This document shows positions 1-5,672 of a stretch of DNA of 41,760 nt, piece after piece. Position 1 is the first letter of the stretch; each line of letters opens with the position of its first letter. The notes beneath the pieces are model-generated. The model did no database searches, had not been told where the DNA came from, and saw only the letters and a program-made list of their open reading frames with translations. The DNA is from a virus, in the IMG/VR virus record IMGVR_UViG_3300032249_000636, positions 1 through 41,760 of that record; one strand, 5' to 3'. The position numbers were made by a program, and so were the translations under genes.

Positions 1-65
1 CCCTTTCCTTGGGACAGGGTGAAGCACCTGCTGGTATCGAGGTGCAATTTGGTATGAGGTCCAGC

Positions 66-76
66 CTGTTGACCCG
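66..76. repeat. Degenerate copy of the GTGTTGACCCG boundary repeat
   Basis: Reads CTGTTGACCCG, 10 of 11 bases identical to the exact copies at 487, 1228, 1573 and 1609. It lies just past the stop codon of the leftmost minus-strand gene. No gene can be supported in the 84 bases at the window edge. Confidence 0.5.
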
Positions 77-84
77 GGCTGCTT

Positions 85-465
85 TTATCGAACGGAATCC
101 CAAATGCCTCGCAATTTTTCGTAGCATTTGGACAGGATTTTCATGGCCTTATCGTCGTCATCGCCGAAGCATTGAAGGGCGGCTTTGATTTCGGAGATTG
201 CGTAGTTGATGGCCCACTGGTCGGCAGTCAGCGGCTTATTGCTGGCCTGCTCACGGTGAGAGAATATGAATCCCTGCCGTTCGAGGCGTTGGCCGAGGAT
301 CTGGACGTAGCGGGACATGGCGCGTTGTTGGGAGTAGAGGAGGTCTTTGTCTTCGCGGGGGAGGACGGGGAACTGGTCGCCGCCGAGGAAGGCGTTGAGT
401 TTGTTGAGACGGTCGGCGGTGTCACGGGTTTCGGCGAGGAGGCGTTGGAGTTGGTCTGGATTCAT
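85..465 (-). CDS. crAss001_48-related small phage protein
   Basis: A 126-residue protein. Its N-terminal layout resembles the crAss001_48-related family of small phage proteins: a leading Leu-rich helix (QLQRLLAETRDT), then KLNAF and LLYSQQRAMSRYVQILGQRL. The family's function is unknown. A longer reading frame opens at 501, but the ATG at 465 is preferred because homologues begin near MNPDQL and the longer start would run into the upstream gene's stop. The leader CAATCCAACACC before the ATG has no Shine-Dalgarno sequence and is also found before the holin at 30299. The C-terminal half is mixed helical with an acidic DDDD run. Family assignment is from pattern memory only. Confidence 0.7.
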   Translation of the reverse strand: MNPDQLQRLLAETRDTADRLNKLNAFLGGDQFPVLPREDKDLLYSQQRAMSRYVQILGQRLERQGFIFSHREQASNKPLTADQWAINYAISEIKAALQCFGDDDDKAMKILSKCYEKLRGIWDSVR

Positions 466-486
466 GGTGTTGGATTGGGTTGGAGG

Positions 487-497
487 GTGTTGACCCG
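487..497. repeat. GTGTTGACCCG boundary repeat, exact copy
   Basis: Abuts the stop codon (498-500) of the minus-strand gene at 498-812. On the gene strand it reads CGGGTCAACAC and lies 21 bases before the ATG at 465. Confidence 0.7.
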
Positions 498-812
498 TCA
501 CAGGATTTCGACGGGGGTGGAGTTACGTTTGTCGAGGGTGCCCTTGGGGAGAGCGGCGATGGCGGCTTTCGCCTTGTCGATGTCTTCTTTGAGGGCGAGG
601 ATGGTTTCTTCGAGTTCGGCTTTGCGAATGTCCCGGGCGGCGGTGGGACTGGTGCGGAATTTGCGGGCGTGAAAGGCGTGGAAGATGGTGCAGTATCCGA
701 GGTTTCGGACCATGCCTTGTGCTTTGATTGCTCCGGTTTTGCCCCAAGGTTGGGCCTCGAAGTGAACGAGTTTGCCGTCGCGGTCGTAAGTGTAATAGGT
801 GGTGGTTTTCAT
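498..812 (-). CDS. Hypothetical protein with C-terminal coiled-coil helix
   Basis: A 104-residue protein of no recognised family. It starts MKTTTYYTYDRDGKLVHFEA, which looks like a small beta hairpin. The middle has a His/Cys-containing stretch (GYCTIFHAFHARKF), and a long charged helix follows (RKAELEETILALKEDIDKAK) with heptad-like spacing. The reading frame stays open to 1055, but the ATG at 812 is chosen because it makes an exact ATGA overlap with the stop of the gene at 809-991, the usual junction in this genome; the sequence before it is a frame shadow. It is the third gene of a minus-strand run of three coupled genes. Confidence 0.75.
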   Translation of the reverse strand: MKTTTYYTYDRDGKLVHFEAQPWGKTGAIKAQGMVRNLGYCTIFHAFHARKFRTSPTAARDIRKAELEETILALKEDIDKAKAAIAALPKGTLDKRNSTPVEIL

Positions 813-991
813 GGTAGGAGTGTGGATCTGGTTAGGGTTTTGTGGGAGAGGAGCCAGTTGATTGCCTCGTCGTGGTTGCCAACGTCCTCGGGCATGATGG
901 CGTTGTCGGAGACGGCACCGTGATCTTGGAGGATGTCCATGACCTTTTTGGGGTCGAGATGGGCAATTTTGATGAAATGGGCGAGAGTCAT
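809..991 (-). CDS. Hypothetical 60-residue protein
   Basis: Short acidic protein that I do not recognise. MTLAHFIKIAHLDPKKVMDI and NHDEAINWLLSHK suggest two or three short helices, so a compact helical (possibly helix-turn-helix-like) fold is possible but unproven. Start and stop both form ATGA overlaps with the neighbours (988-991 and 809-812), so it is probably translated by coupling between them. The same frame is open up to 1294, but only the last 60 residues look like natural protein. Confidence 0.65.
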   Translation of the reverse strand: MTLAHFIKIAHLDPKKVMDILQDHGAVSDNAIMPEDVGNHDEAINWLLSHKTLTRSTLLP

Positions 992-1185
992 TCTTCGGGT
1001 GGGCGTGGGGGGACGAAATGTTTGTCGGCGTGATCGACGAGGTTGCCGATGACAATGCCGAACTGCCAAGCGGGGTAGCCTTGGCCGAGTTGGGCGCGGA
1101 GTTGCTTCCATTCGCGGAGGGTCATGGAGACGGTGAGTTCGAGTTCGATGGACTCGGGATTGAGGACGGTGAGTTTGGATCTCAT
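988..1185 (-). CDS. Hypothetical 65-residue protein
   Basis: First gene of the coupled minus-strand trio; not assignable to a family. It opens with MRSKLTVLNPESIELELTVS, a pair of predicted beta strands, then a helix around MTLREWKQLRAQL, and ends Pro-rich (VPPRPPEE). The ATG at 1185 follows an A-rich leader ending AAAAACACC with no Shine-Dalgarno sequence. Its stop overlaps the next start as ATGA. Confidence 0.65.
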   Translation of the reverse strand: MRSKLTVLNPESIELELTVSMTLREWKQLRAQLGQGYPAWQFGIVIGNLVDHADKHFVPPRPPEE

Positions 1186-1227
1186 GGTGTTTTTGAAGTT
1201 TCGGGCCGAAACATTGGACAGAGAAGC

Positions 1228-1238
1228 GTGTTGACCCG
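1228..1238. repeat. GTGTTGACCCG boundary repeat, exact copy
   Basis: Touches the TAG stop (1239-1241) of the gene at 1239-1562 and lies in the gap before the trio that starts at 1185. Confidence 0.7.
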
Positions 1239-1562
1239 CTATCTGGTGGAAAGGATCTCGCCGAGGCGTTCGGGGGTGCCTGCGAAGGCGACAATCGTGG
1301 TAAACGTGGCGGGGCCGTGGTAGGCGGAGCGGACCTTGTGGATGGCGTCGAAGGAGATGGTTTCGATGTCGGTGTGGAAGGCGCGGAAGCGGAACATGAG
1401 GGACTTCCCGCCGATGGGTTTTGGCTTTCGGCGTTCCGCCTTGGGGGAGTGTTTGGCGAGATGCTTGGGGTTGAGACGGTCCTCGAACGATAGCCCGGGG
1501 AAGCGTTGGCGGAGGATGTCGAGTTGATGATCGGCGGATTCGAGTTCGGTAGGTGTATTCAT
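1239..1562 (-). CDS. Hypothetical 107-residue protein
   Basis: Not recognised. The N-terminus (MNTPTELESADHQLDILRQR) is probably helical. The centre is basic (KAERRKPKPIGGK) and the C-terminus looks like alternating strands. It is the first gene of the leftward group, starting about 70 bases from the tRNA. Two copies of the GTGTTGACCCG repeat lie between its ATG (1562) and the tRNA, the nearer one ending 10 bases from the ATG. Confidence 0.65.
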   Translation of the reverse strand: MNTPTELESADHQLDILRQRFPGLSFEDRLNPKHLAKHSPKAERRKPKPIGGKSLMFRFRAFHTDIETISFDAIHKVRSAYHGPATFTTIVAFAGTPERLGEILSTR

Positions 1563-1572
1563 GGCGACGGGA

Positions 1573-1583
1573 GTGTTGACCCG
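1573..1583. repeat. GTGTTGACCCG boundary repeat, exact copy
   Basis: Lies 10 bases upstream of the ATG of the minus-strand gene at 1239-1562. The next exact copy starts 36 bases further on. Confidence 0.7.
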
Positions 1584-1608
1584 AGCGCGAAGGGGGTCAA
1601 GGGGAACA

Positions 1609-1619
1609 GTGTTGACCCG
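1609..1619. repeat. GTGTTGACCCG boundary repeat, exact copy
   Basis: Lies between the leftmost divergent gene and the tRNA, right after the T-run (seen on the minus strand) that follows the tRNA 3' end. Confidence 0.7.
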
Positions 1620-1629
1620 CGAAAAAAAA

Positions 1630-1702
1630 TTGCAGGGGCGGGGATCGAACCCGCGATCTTCAGGTTATGAGCCTGACGGCTTAACCGCTTGCCTACCCTG
1701 CT
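1630..1702 (-). tRNA. tRNA with anticodon CAT (Met, or Ile2 if lysidine-modified)
   Basis: Folds as a 73-base cloverleaf on the minus strand. The acceptor is AGCAGGG with CCCTGCA, followed by T8-A9 and a 3-bp D stem GGC/GCC. The anticodon stem is TCAGG/CCTGA with loop CTCATAA (anticodon bases at 1667-1669). The variable loop is AGATC, the T arm is GCGGG-TTCGATC-CCCGC, and the discriminator is A. CCA is not encoded. The anticodon stem lacks the three G-C pairs of initiator tRNAs, so elongator Met or a lysidine-dependent Ile tRNA is more likely. Odd: positions 1 and 72 form an A-A mismatch. A run of eight T follows the 3' end on this strand. It sits in the divergent gap between the leftward and rightward gene blocks. 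Confidence 0.85.
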
Positions 1703-1828
1703 AAAAAGTGGAGCCCCCCGAGTGACCGTGAAGAAAGGAGAAACACGGCACCCGAGGGGCATGACGTGGAGCAACTCACGCAGGGGGAGGATGGAGTTGG
1801 AGAAAGATTCCGTCAAGCGGGAAAGTTG

Positions 1829-1857
1829 TTGACCTGTTGACCCTCTGGAACTATCGG
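1829..1857 (+). promoter_or_regulatory. Possible rightward promoter
   Basis: TTGACC at 1829-1834, a 17-base spacer, then TATCGG at 1852-1857, just before the first rightward gene at 1864. The -35 box is good; the -10 box matches the sigma-70 consensus only in its first three bases. A second TTGACC at 1837-1842 belongs to a degenerate copy of the boundary repeat. If the -10 is correct, the mRNA would be nearly leaderless. Tentative. Confidence 0.25.
1834..1844. repeat. Degenerate copy of the GTGTTGACCCG boundary repeat
   Basis: CTGTTGACCCT, 9 of 11 matches, partly overlapping the possible rightward promoter. Confidence 0.35.
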
Positions 1858-1863
1858 TAGTGC

Positions 1864-2061
1864 ATGGCCGAGAAATGTCCATTGAAACAGGCAGTCGAAA
1901 AAGTCGTTGTCGATTGGTCCCACCGGAAAGCGGTGGAGGAACTTGAGGCGTTGGCCTCGGCGGACGGGTGCATGGTTCGGGGTGGTGTTCTGGTTCTCGA
2001 ACGGGAACGGCAGAGCGTCCTGCGGAAAATGTATGCTTTGGTCAAGGGCGTGACGCTATGA
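1864..2061 (+). CDS. Hypothetical 65-residue protein
   Basis: First gene of the rightward block; no family recognised. The N-terminal helix (LKQAVEKVVVDWSHRKAVEELE) is amphipathic, followed by a short strand-rich part (VRGGVLVLERERQ). The stop overlaps the next start as ATGA. With the ATG at 1864 it has only a few bases of leader after the last plausible promoter element. Confidence 0.6.
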   Translation: MAEKCPLKQAVEKVVVDWSHRKAVEELEALASADGCMVRGGVLVLERERQSVLRKMYALVKGVTL

Positions 2062-2330
2062 AGGCAAGCATCTGGCGACGAAACCTTCGGATCTACGTCT
2101 CGTTGCGGAACGGGGTGGACGTTTTTCTCGGAGGGGTAAGGATTGCGCCGATGTTTCGGGGTGGAGACATCATCAAGCTGATGAATGACAACGCGGAGGC
2201 GATCAAGGCGAGCGGGGTCACGGATTTGGCGGAGAGGCTTGAGGAACGGGCCAACCGCGAACTGAAAAAAATGACCATCGCCGCAAATGTTGCGACGATG
2301 GCAAAAGTTGCGAGAAAGGAAAAACCATGA
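2058..2330 (+). CDS. Hypothetical 90-residue basic protein
   Basis: Not recognised. A strand-rich start (MKASIWRRNLRIYVSLRNGV, then DVFLGGVRI) leads into a helical second half (DIIKLMNDNAEAIKASGV, LAERLEERANRELKKM) and a basic tail. The ATG at 2058 is preferred over an upstream in-frame start at 1968 because it forms the ATGA overlap with the preceding gene. Its stop overlaps the following start in the same way. Confidence 0.65.
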   Translation: MKASIWRRNLRIYVSLRNGVDVFLGGVRIAPMFRGGDIIKLMNDNAEAIKASGVTDLAERLEERANRELKKMTIAANVATMAKVARKEKP

Positions 2331-2653
2331 TTGATATTGTTTGGCATTGCGAACATTGCGGACTCAAGCACGAATGGAAGTGGAAGTGCTGCCACGTTGT
2401 TGAGGGGCCAATCGAGATGGAGTGCGACGAGTGCAAAGCGAAGACTCGCCTCCTTTCCGACGGCGACGGGAAACTCGACCCCGCCCCTTCGGATCAAGAC
2501 ATTATCAACGCGATGGCGGAACACGGTGGGGAATTCGCCAAGGAACTCGCCTCACTGTGGAAGCGGGCGGATTCCGTCAACCGCGAAAGAATCAAACAGG
2601 CGTGGTCGGAATTGTTCGCTAAATACATACCATTCGTCCAATCACTCAAATGA
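2327..2653 (+). CDS. Small zinc-ribbon-like protein
   Basis: A 108-residue protein with paired cysteines C8-x2-C11 and C33-x2-C36, plus C21-C22 between them. This suggests an N-terminal zinc-binding ribbon of about 40 residues. The remainder is helical (ASLWKRADSVNRERIKQAW) and resembles a small adaptor or nucleic-acid-binding module. The exact role is unknown. It is coupled by ATGA overlaps on both sides. Confidence 0.65.
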   Translation: MIDIVWHCEHCGLKHEWKWKCCHVVEGPIEMECDECKAKTRLLSDGDGKLDPAPSDQDIINAMAEHGGEFAKELASLWKRADSVNRERIKQAWSELFAKYIPFVQSLK

Positions 2654-2862
2654 ACTGTGGAATCTGCAAACACTTCAAGCCGTCCATCAAAGTGACGATG
2701 GGGCCATTCTTCGACGACGAAGATCCCATTGTTTGCGAGGGATTCGAGGGCGAGTGCAGGATTCTTCCTCCGGTCTGCCGGATGTTCTCGCGCAGGGCGC
2801 AATTTCCCATCGTCACGCGGGCTATGTCTTGCTCGCAGTTTGAGCCCGAAGACGACGAATGA
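2650..2862 (+). CDS. Cysteine-cluster small phage protein
   Basis: A 70-residue protein with cysteines at 3, 6, 29, 36, 43 and 61. The pattern CxxCKHF ... GECR..PPVC ... FPIVTRAMSCSQFEP is the layout of a widespread small protein seen in phages and bacteria (CxxCxFF, GxCRxxPP, FPxV, WCxEF). Those cysteines are thought to bind metal, and no function is established. It is coupled to both neighbours by ATGA overlaps. Confidence 0.65.
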   Translation: MNCGICKHFKPSIKVTMGPFFDDEDPIVCEGFEGECRILPPVCRMFSRRAQFPIVTRAMSCSQFEPEDDE

Positions 2863-3356
2863 AGCCGAAGCGGTCATTCGTGGCTCTGGACAACCAGAAC
2901 CACAAGGGGAACACGAATACATGGTTCACCCCTCCCGAAATCATTGCCCCTCTCGGTCCATTCGACCTCGACCCCTGCACGCAATCGTTCCGCCCGTTCG
3001 ACACGGCGGCTCGGCATGTCTGCGAAGACTTGGGCGAGGATGGACTTTCGGAAAAATGGGAAGGGCGCGTTTGGTTGAACCCTCCGTATGGTCCTTTTGT
3101 GGCGCGTTGGCTTGGAAAACTGGCCTATCATCGTGATGGAATCGCCCTTGTTTTTGCACGAACCGAAACGGAATGGGCGCAATCCATCATGCGTGATGCC
3201 GACGCCGTGAACTTTTTGTCTGGTCGCATCGCGTTTATTCGGGCAGACGGGACGGCAAGCACAAACGCGGGAATGGGTTCAATGCTCATCGCGTTCGGCG
3301 ATCACAATGTTGAAGCCATCTCGGGGCTCGACGGCATCATTTTGACGAAGCAATGA
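2859..3356 (+). CDS. Phage Dam-type DNA N6-adenine methyltransferase
   Basis: A 165-residue protein matching the phage DNA N6-adenine methyltransferase family (Dam, PF05869). It has the N-terminal W22-F-T-P-P, FDLDPC at 35-40, DGLSEKWEGRVW, then the catalytic NPPYGPF at 74-80 that positions the target adenine. The cofactor would be S-adenosylmethionine. Length is typical for the compact phage form. It sits directly before the terminase, coupled to it by ATGA, so it may be made late and mark DNA before packaging; that is inference. Likely role: self-modification of phage DNA against host restriction. Confidence 0.88.
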   Translation: MKPKRSFVALDNQNHKGNTNTWFTPPEIIAPLGPFDLDPCTQSFRPFDTAARHVCEDLGEDGLSEKWEGRVWLNPPYGPFVARWLGKLAYHRDGIALVFARTETEWAQSIMRDADAVNFLSGRIAFIRADGTASTNAGMGSMLIAFGDHNVEAISGLDGIILTKQ

Positions 3357-5623
3357 CCAAGATCACGGACAACCTTTTCATCGGCGACCTTGAGGACTGC
3401 AAGGTTGAGGGGATGTCGATTGTCCACGCCTGCAAACACCCGTGCCACAAGGAGAACTTCGGGACACCCGACGCCTCCGACCCGACCTATCTCTCGGGAG
3501 AAAAAGGAAACGACCTGTTCTTGAACATGATCGACCCTCCGGTGCCGTTGTTCAAATTGCAGATGTTCATGGTGTTCTTCGACTGGATGCAGTCGCGTCG
3601 GAATACTCCGGTCCTCATCCATTGCAACAAGGGGCAGTCGCGGTCGGTCGGGCTCGCCTTGCTGGAGATGGTTCGGCGCGGGGAAATCCCGGGCAAGACC
3701 TTCGATGAGGCGAGGGTATCATTTGATACCTTGCACCCCGGGGTCTTCCAACCCGGGAACGGGCTGGAGACTTTCTTTCGAGACAACTGGATGGAGTTGT
3801 TCCCCGTGGAACAAATCGAAGAAAAGCCGATGGAACTGACCACGGACAACGCCATCGGGGTTGTGAAGAATTCCGCCCTCGTCCACTTCGCGGGGTTCTC
3901 CGAAATCGAGGACAAGGAACACAAGTGGATCAAGCCGAAACCGAACGTCTTCCAATATCGGTGCTACGAGGCTTACGAGTGGCTCGACGCGCAGGGGGTT
4001 CCCATCCGTCTCGTTTTCCTCAAGCCTCGGCAGGTCGGGAGTTCCACGGTCACGGGTCATATTTGCTACCACCACTCGCGCAGGTATCGCGTGGACGGGA
4101 TTCTCATGGCCGACGAGTCCTCCCGAACCGACAAGATTTGGGAGATTTTCAACTCCTACCCGAAGCACGACCACTTCACCCCGCATTGGGATTCGTCGCA
4201 CACGTCGAACACGGAACGGGCGGTCTTCACCTACAACGACGGGCAAGAGGGGTTGTGGGAACGCGACACCGCGAATGACCCGAAAGCTGGTGCCGCTGGC
4301 ACCCGTCAGGTCGCGTGGATGTCGGAAGCTGGTCGCTACTCCAAGACGGGGCAGAGGCAGGACACGAAGGTAATCGGCAACGTTCTTTCGTCCCTCGCCG
4401 ACGTGCCTCACTCCCTCGGAATCTTGGAATCGACGGCAGAGGGTCAGGGAGGATTTTTCCAAGAGGCGTTTGAGGGTGCGGTGACGTTGGAGGAGAGGAA
4501 AAGGGGAAAGGTCGGCAACGGGTGGGTCAGGGTCTTCGCGGGATGGTGGGAGTTCGAGGAATACCAGTTGCCCGAGTTGCCACAGAACGCGGATTACTAC
4601 GACGACGAAGATCCCCGCTGGCAGCAGTTCAAGGAGCGGGAGAAGCGGGGCAAGATGCTCTACAAGTGGACGCCCGCTCAAATCGCATGGCGTCGTTACA
4701 TGATCGTGTCGAAGCTCGGCAAGAGCGAGTCACAGTTCGATCAGGATTACCCCGAGAGCCCCGAAGTGGCGTTTCAGGCGTCAGGGTCGCCACGGTTCAA
4801 CATCATGGGCGTGGCGAGGCTCAAGAGTCAGGCGTTGGTCGGTCACGACTACGGCAGGCTCGGGAATCTGGTCGAGAACAAAAACGTGGTCACGTTCATG
4901 CCCGGGGACCAATGGCTCTGGATGTGCGAGGAGCCCCGCTTCGGGCTCGAATATCTCGTCTTCATCGACGCCATGACGGGCCAGCAGTCCGAGGGAAGCG
5001 CAAAGCGTGACGCGCACGCTTGCGGGGTTCTCCGCAAGGGGTATTTCTCCGACGACAAACGGACGTGGCACAACACCCGACTGGTCGCCGCGATTCATGT
5101 TGACGGCGGGTGCCGATGGGATGACGACATTCTCGCCGAGCGGGCACTCCGCCTGTCCAAGTTCTACGGCGATTGCATTGTGATTCCCGAGGCCAACCAA
5201 GCCCTCGGTGTCATCCGGTGGCTGGCCGACAACGGGGCGTTCCTCTGGTTGCGCGAGAAAATGGATGAACTTGTCCCGGGCAAGCGGCACCTGATACCGG
5301 GATGGTTGACCACCCCCGGCGCGGCGGGCACCCGTAACCTATGGGTTAATGCCATCGCGGAATTCATCAGGGAGGAAACCCTCGACTGTTCCTTCATGCC
5401 TGCCGTTCAGGAGATGGAGACGTTCCAGCGGGGCGACCGAGGGATTGCCGAGGCCCGCCCGGGCAAGCATGACGATTGGGTTGCGGGACTTGGAATCGGG
5501 TTGTTCCTCCTCGACAACGCCACGATGATGACCCCGCCCCAAACGTGGTCGCAGTTCAGCGGGTCGTTTTCGTCCACCCCGGGGAATGAGGATCTCAGGG
5601 AAAAGTATCGCGGGTTGAGTTGA
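3353..5623 (+). CDS. Large terminase subunit with fused N-terminal dual-specificity phosphatase domain
   Basis: A 756-residue protein in one uninterrupted frame. Residues 1-150 form a dual-specificity/tyrosine-phosphatase-like domain: ITDNLFIGDLEDC, general-acid candidate D61 (MIDPPVP), and the catalytic loop H90-C91-N-K-G-Q-S-R97-S98 (HCx5R), all intact. Residues 165-756 are a large terminase (TerL). The Walker A-like KPRQVGSST lies at 224-232, the Walker B region AWMSEAG at 321-327, and the coupling motif ILESTAEGQGG at 357-367. The RNase H-like nuclease acidic residues are D539 (FIDAMTG), E613 (IPEAN) and D707/D708 (KHDDW). TerL pumps DNA into the prohead through the portal and cuts it. 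The start codon forms an ATGA overlap with the methyltransferase stop, so translation normally enters through the phosphatase. An internal ATG at 3830 (residue 160) could give a terminase-only form. Confidence 0.9.
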   Translation: MTKITDNLFIGDLEDCKVEGMSIVHACKHPCHKENFGTPDASDPTYLSGEKGNDLFLNMIDPPVPLFKLQMFMVFFDWMQSRRNTPVLIHCNKGQSRSVGLALLEMVRRGEIPGKTFDEARVSFDTLHPGVFQPGNGLETFFRDNWMELFPVEQIEEKPMELTTDNAIGVVKNSALVHFAGFSEIEDKEHKWIKPKPNVFQYRCYEAYEWLDAQGVPIRLVFLKPRQVGSSTVTGHICYHHSRRYRVDGILMADESSRTDKIWEIFNSYPKHDHFTPHWDSSHTSNTERAVFTYNDGQEGLWERDTANDPKAGAAGTRQVAWMSEAGRYSKTGQRQDTKVIGNVLSSLADVPHSLGILESTAEGQGGFFQEAFEGAVTLEERKRGKVGNGWVRVFAGWWEFEEYQLPELPQNADYYDDEDPRWQQFKEREKRGKMLYKWTPAQIAWRRYMIVSKLGKSESQFDQDYPESPEVAFQASGSPRFNIMGVARLKSQALVGHDYGRLGNLVENKNVVTFMPGDQWLWMCEEPRFGLEYLVFIDAMTGQQSEGSAKRDAHACGVLRKGYFSDDKRTWHNTRLVAAIHVDGGCRWDDDILAERALRLSKFYGDCIVIPEANQALGVIRWLADNGAFLWLREKMDELVPGKRHLIPGWLTTPGAAGTRNLWVNAIAEFIREETLDCSFMPAVQEMETFQRGDRGIAEARPGKHDDWVAGLGIGLFLLDNATMMTPPQTWSQFSGSFSSTPGNEDLREKYRGLS

Positions 5624-5635
5624 GAAAATAATCCG

Positions 5636-5672
5636 TTGACACGGCGGGGGATGGTCACAAAGAGGTTCCATC
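5636..5672 (+). promoter_or_regulatory. Leader of the Pro/Ala-rich gene: TTGACA box and Shine-Dalgarno sequence
   Basis: This 49-base gap is one of the few larger gaps in the rightward block. TTGACA at 5636-5641 is a perfect -35 hexamer but no good -10 follows at 16-18 bases. It sits inside a small inverted repeat, CCGT-TGAC-ACGG. AAAGAGG ends about 7 bases before the ATG at 5673 and is one of the few recognisable Shine-Dalgarno sequences in the window. Confidence 0.35.

Larger units (their letters stand above)
1703..1863. other. Divergent intergenic region beside the tRNA
   Basis: No convincing gene. A minus-strand frame (1559-1882) crosses it but overlaps the tRNA and looks unnatural. Purine-rich patches (GAAGAAAGGAGAAACA, GGGGGAGGATGGAG) lie on the plus strand, and two tandem TTGACC boxes lie near 1829-1842. 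This is the likely control region for rightward transcription. Confidence 0.5.

Noticed and set aside
172-1323. Plus-strand open frames opposite the small minus-strand genes
   Set aside because: They mirror the GC-rich third positions of the minus-strand genes, giving Gly/Val/Glu-rich sequence. The minus-strand genes have family resemblance and exact ATGA overlaps.
1559-1882. Minus-strand open frame of 107 codons across the divergent region
   Set aside because: It fully overlaps the well-formed tRNA and its product has no natural-protein look; no overlap with neighbours of the type used here.
5636-5672. Full sigma-70 promoter before the Pro/Ala-rich gene
   Set aside because: The -35 hexamer is perfect but no acceptable -10 box is found at 16-18 bases; kept only as a possible regulatory site.
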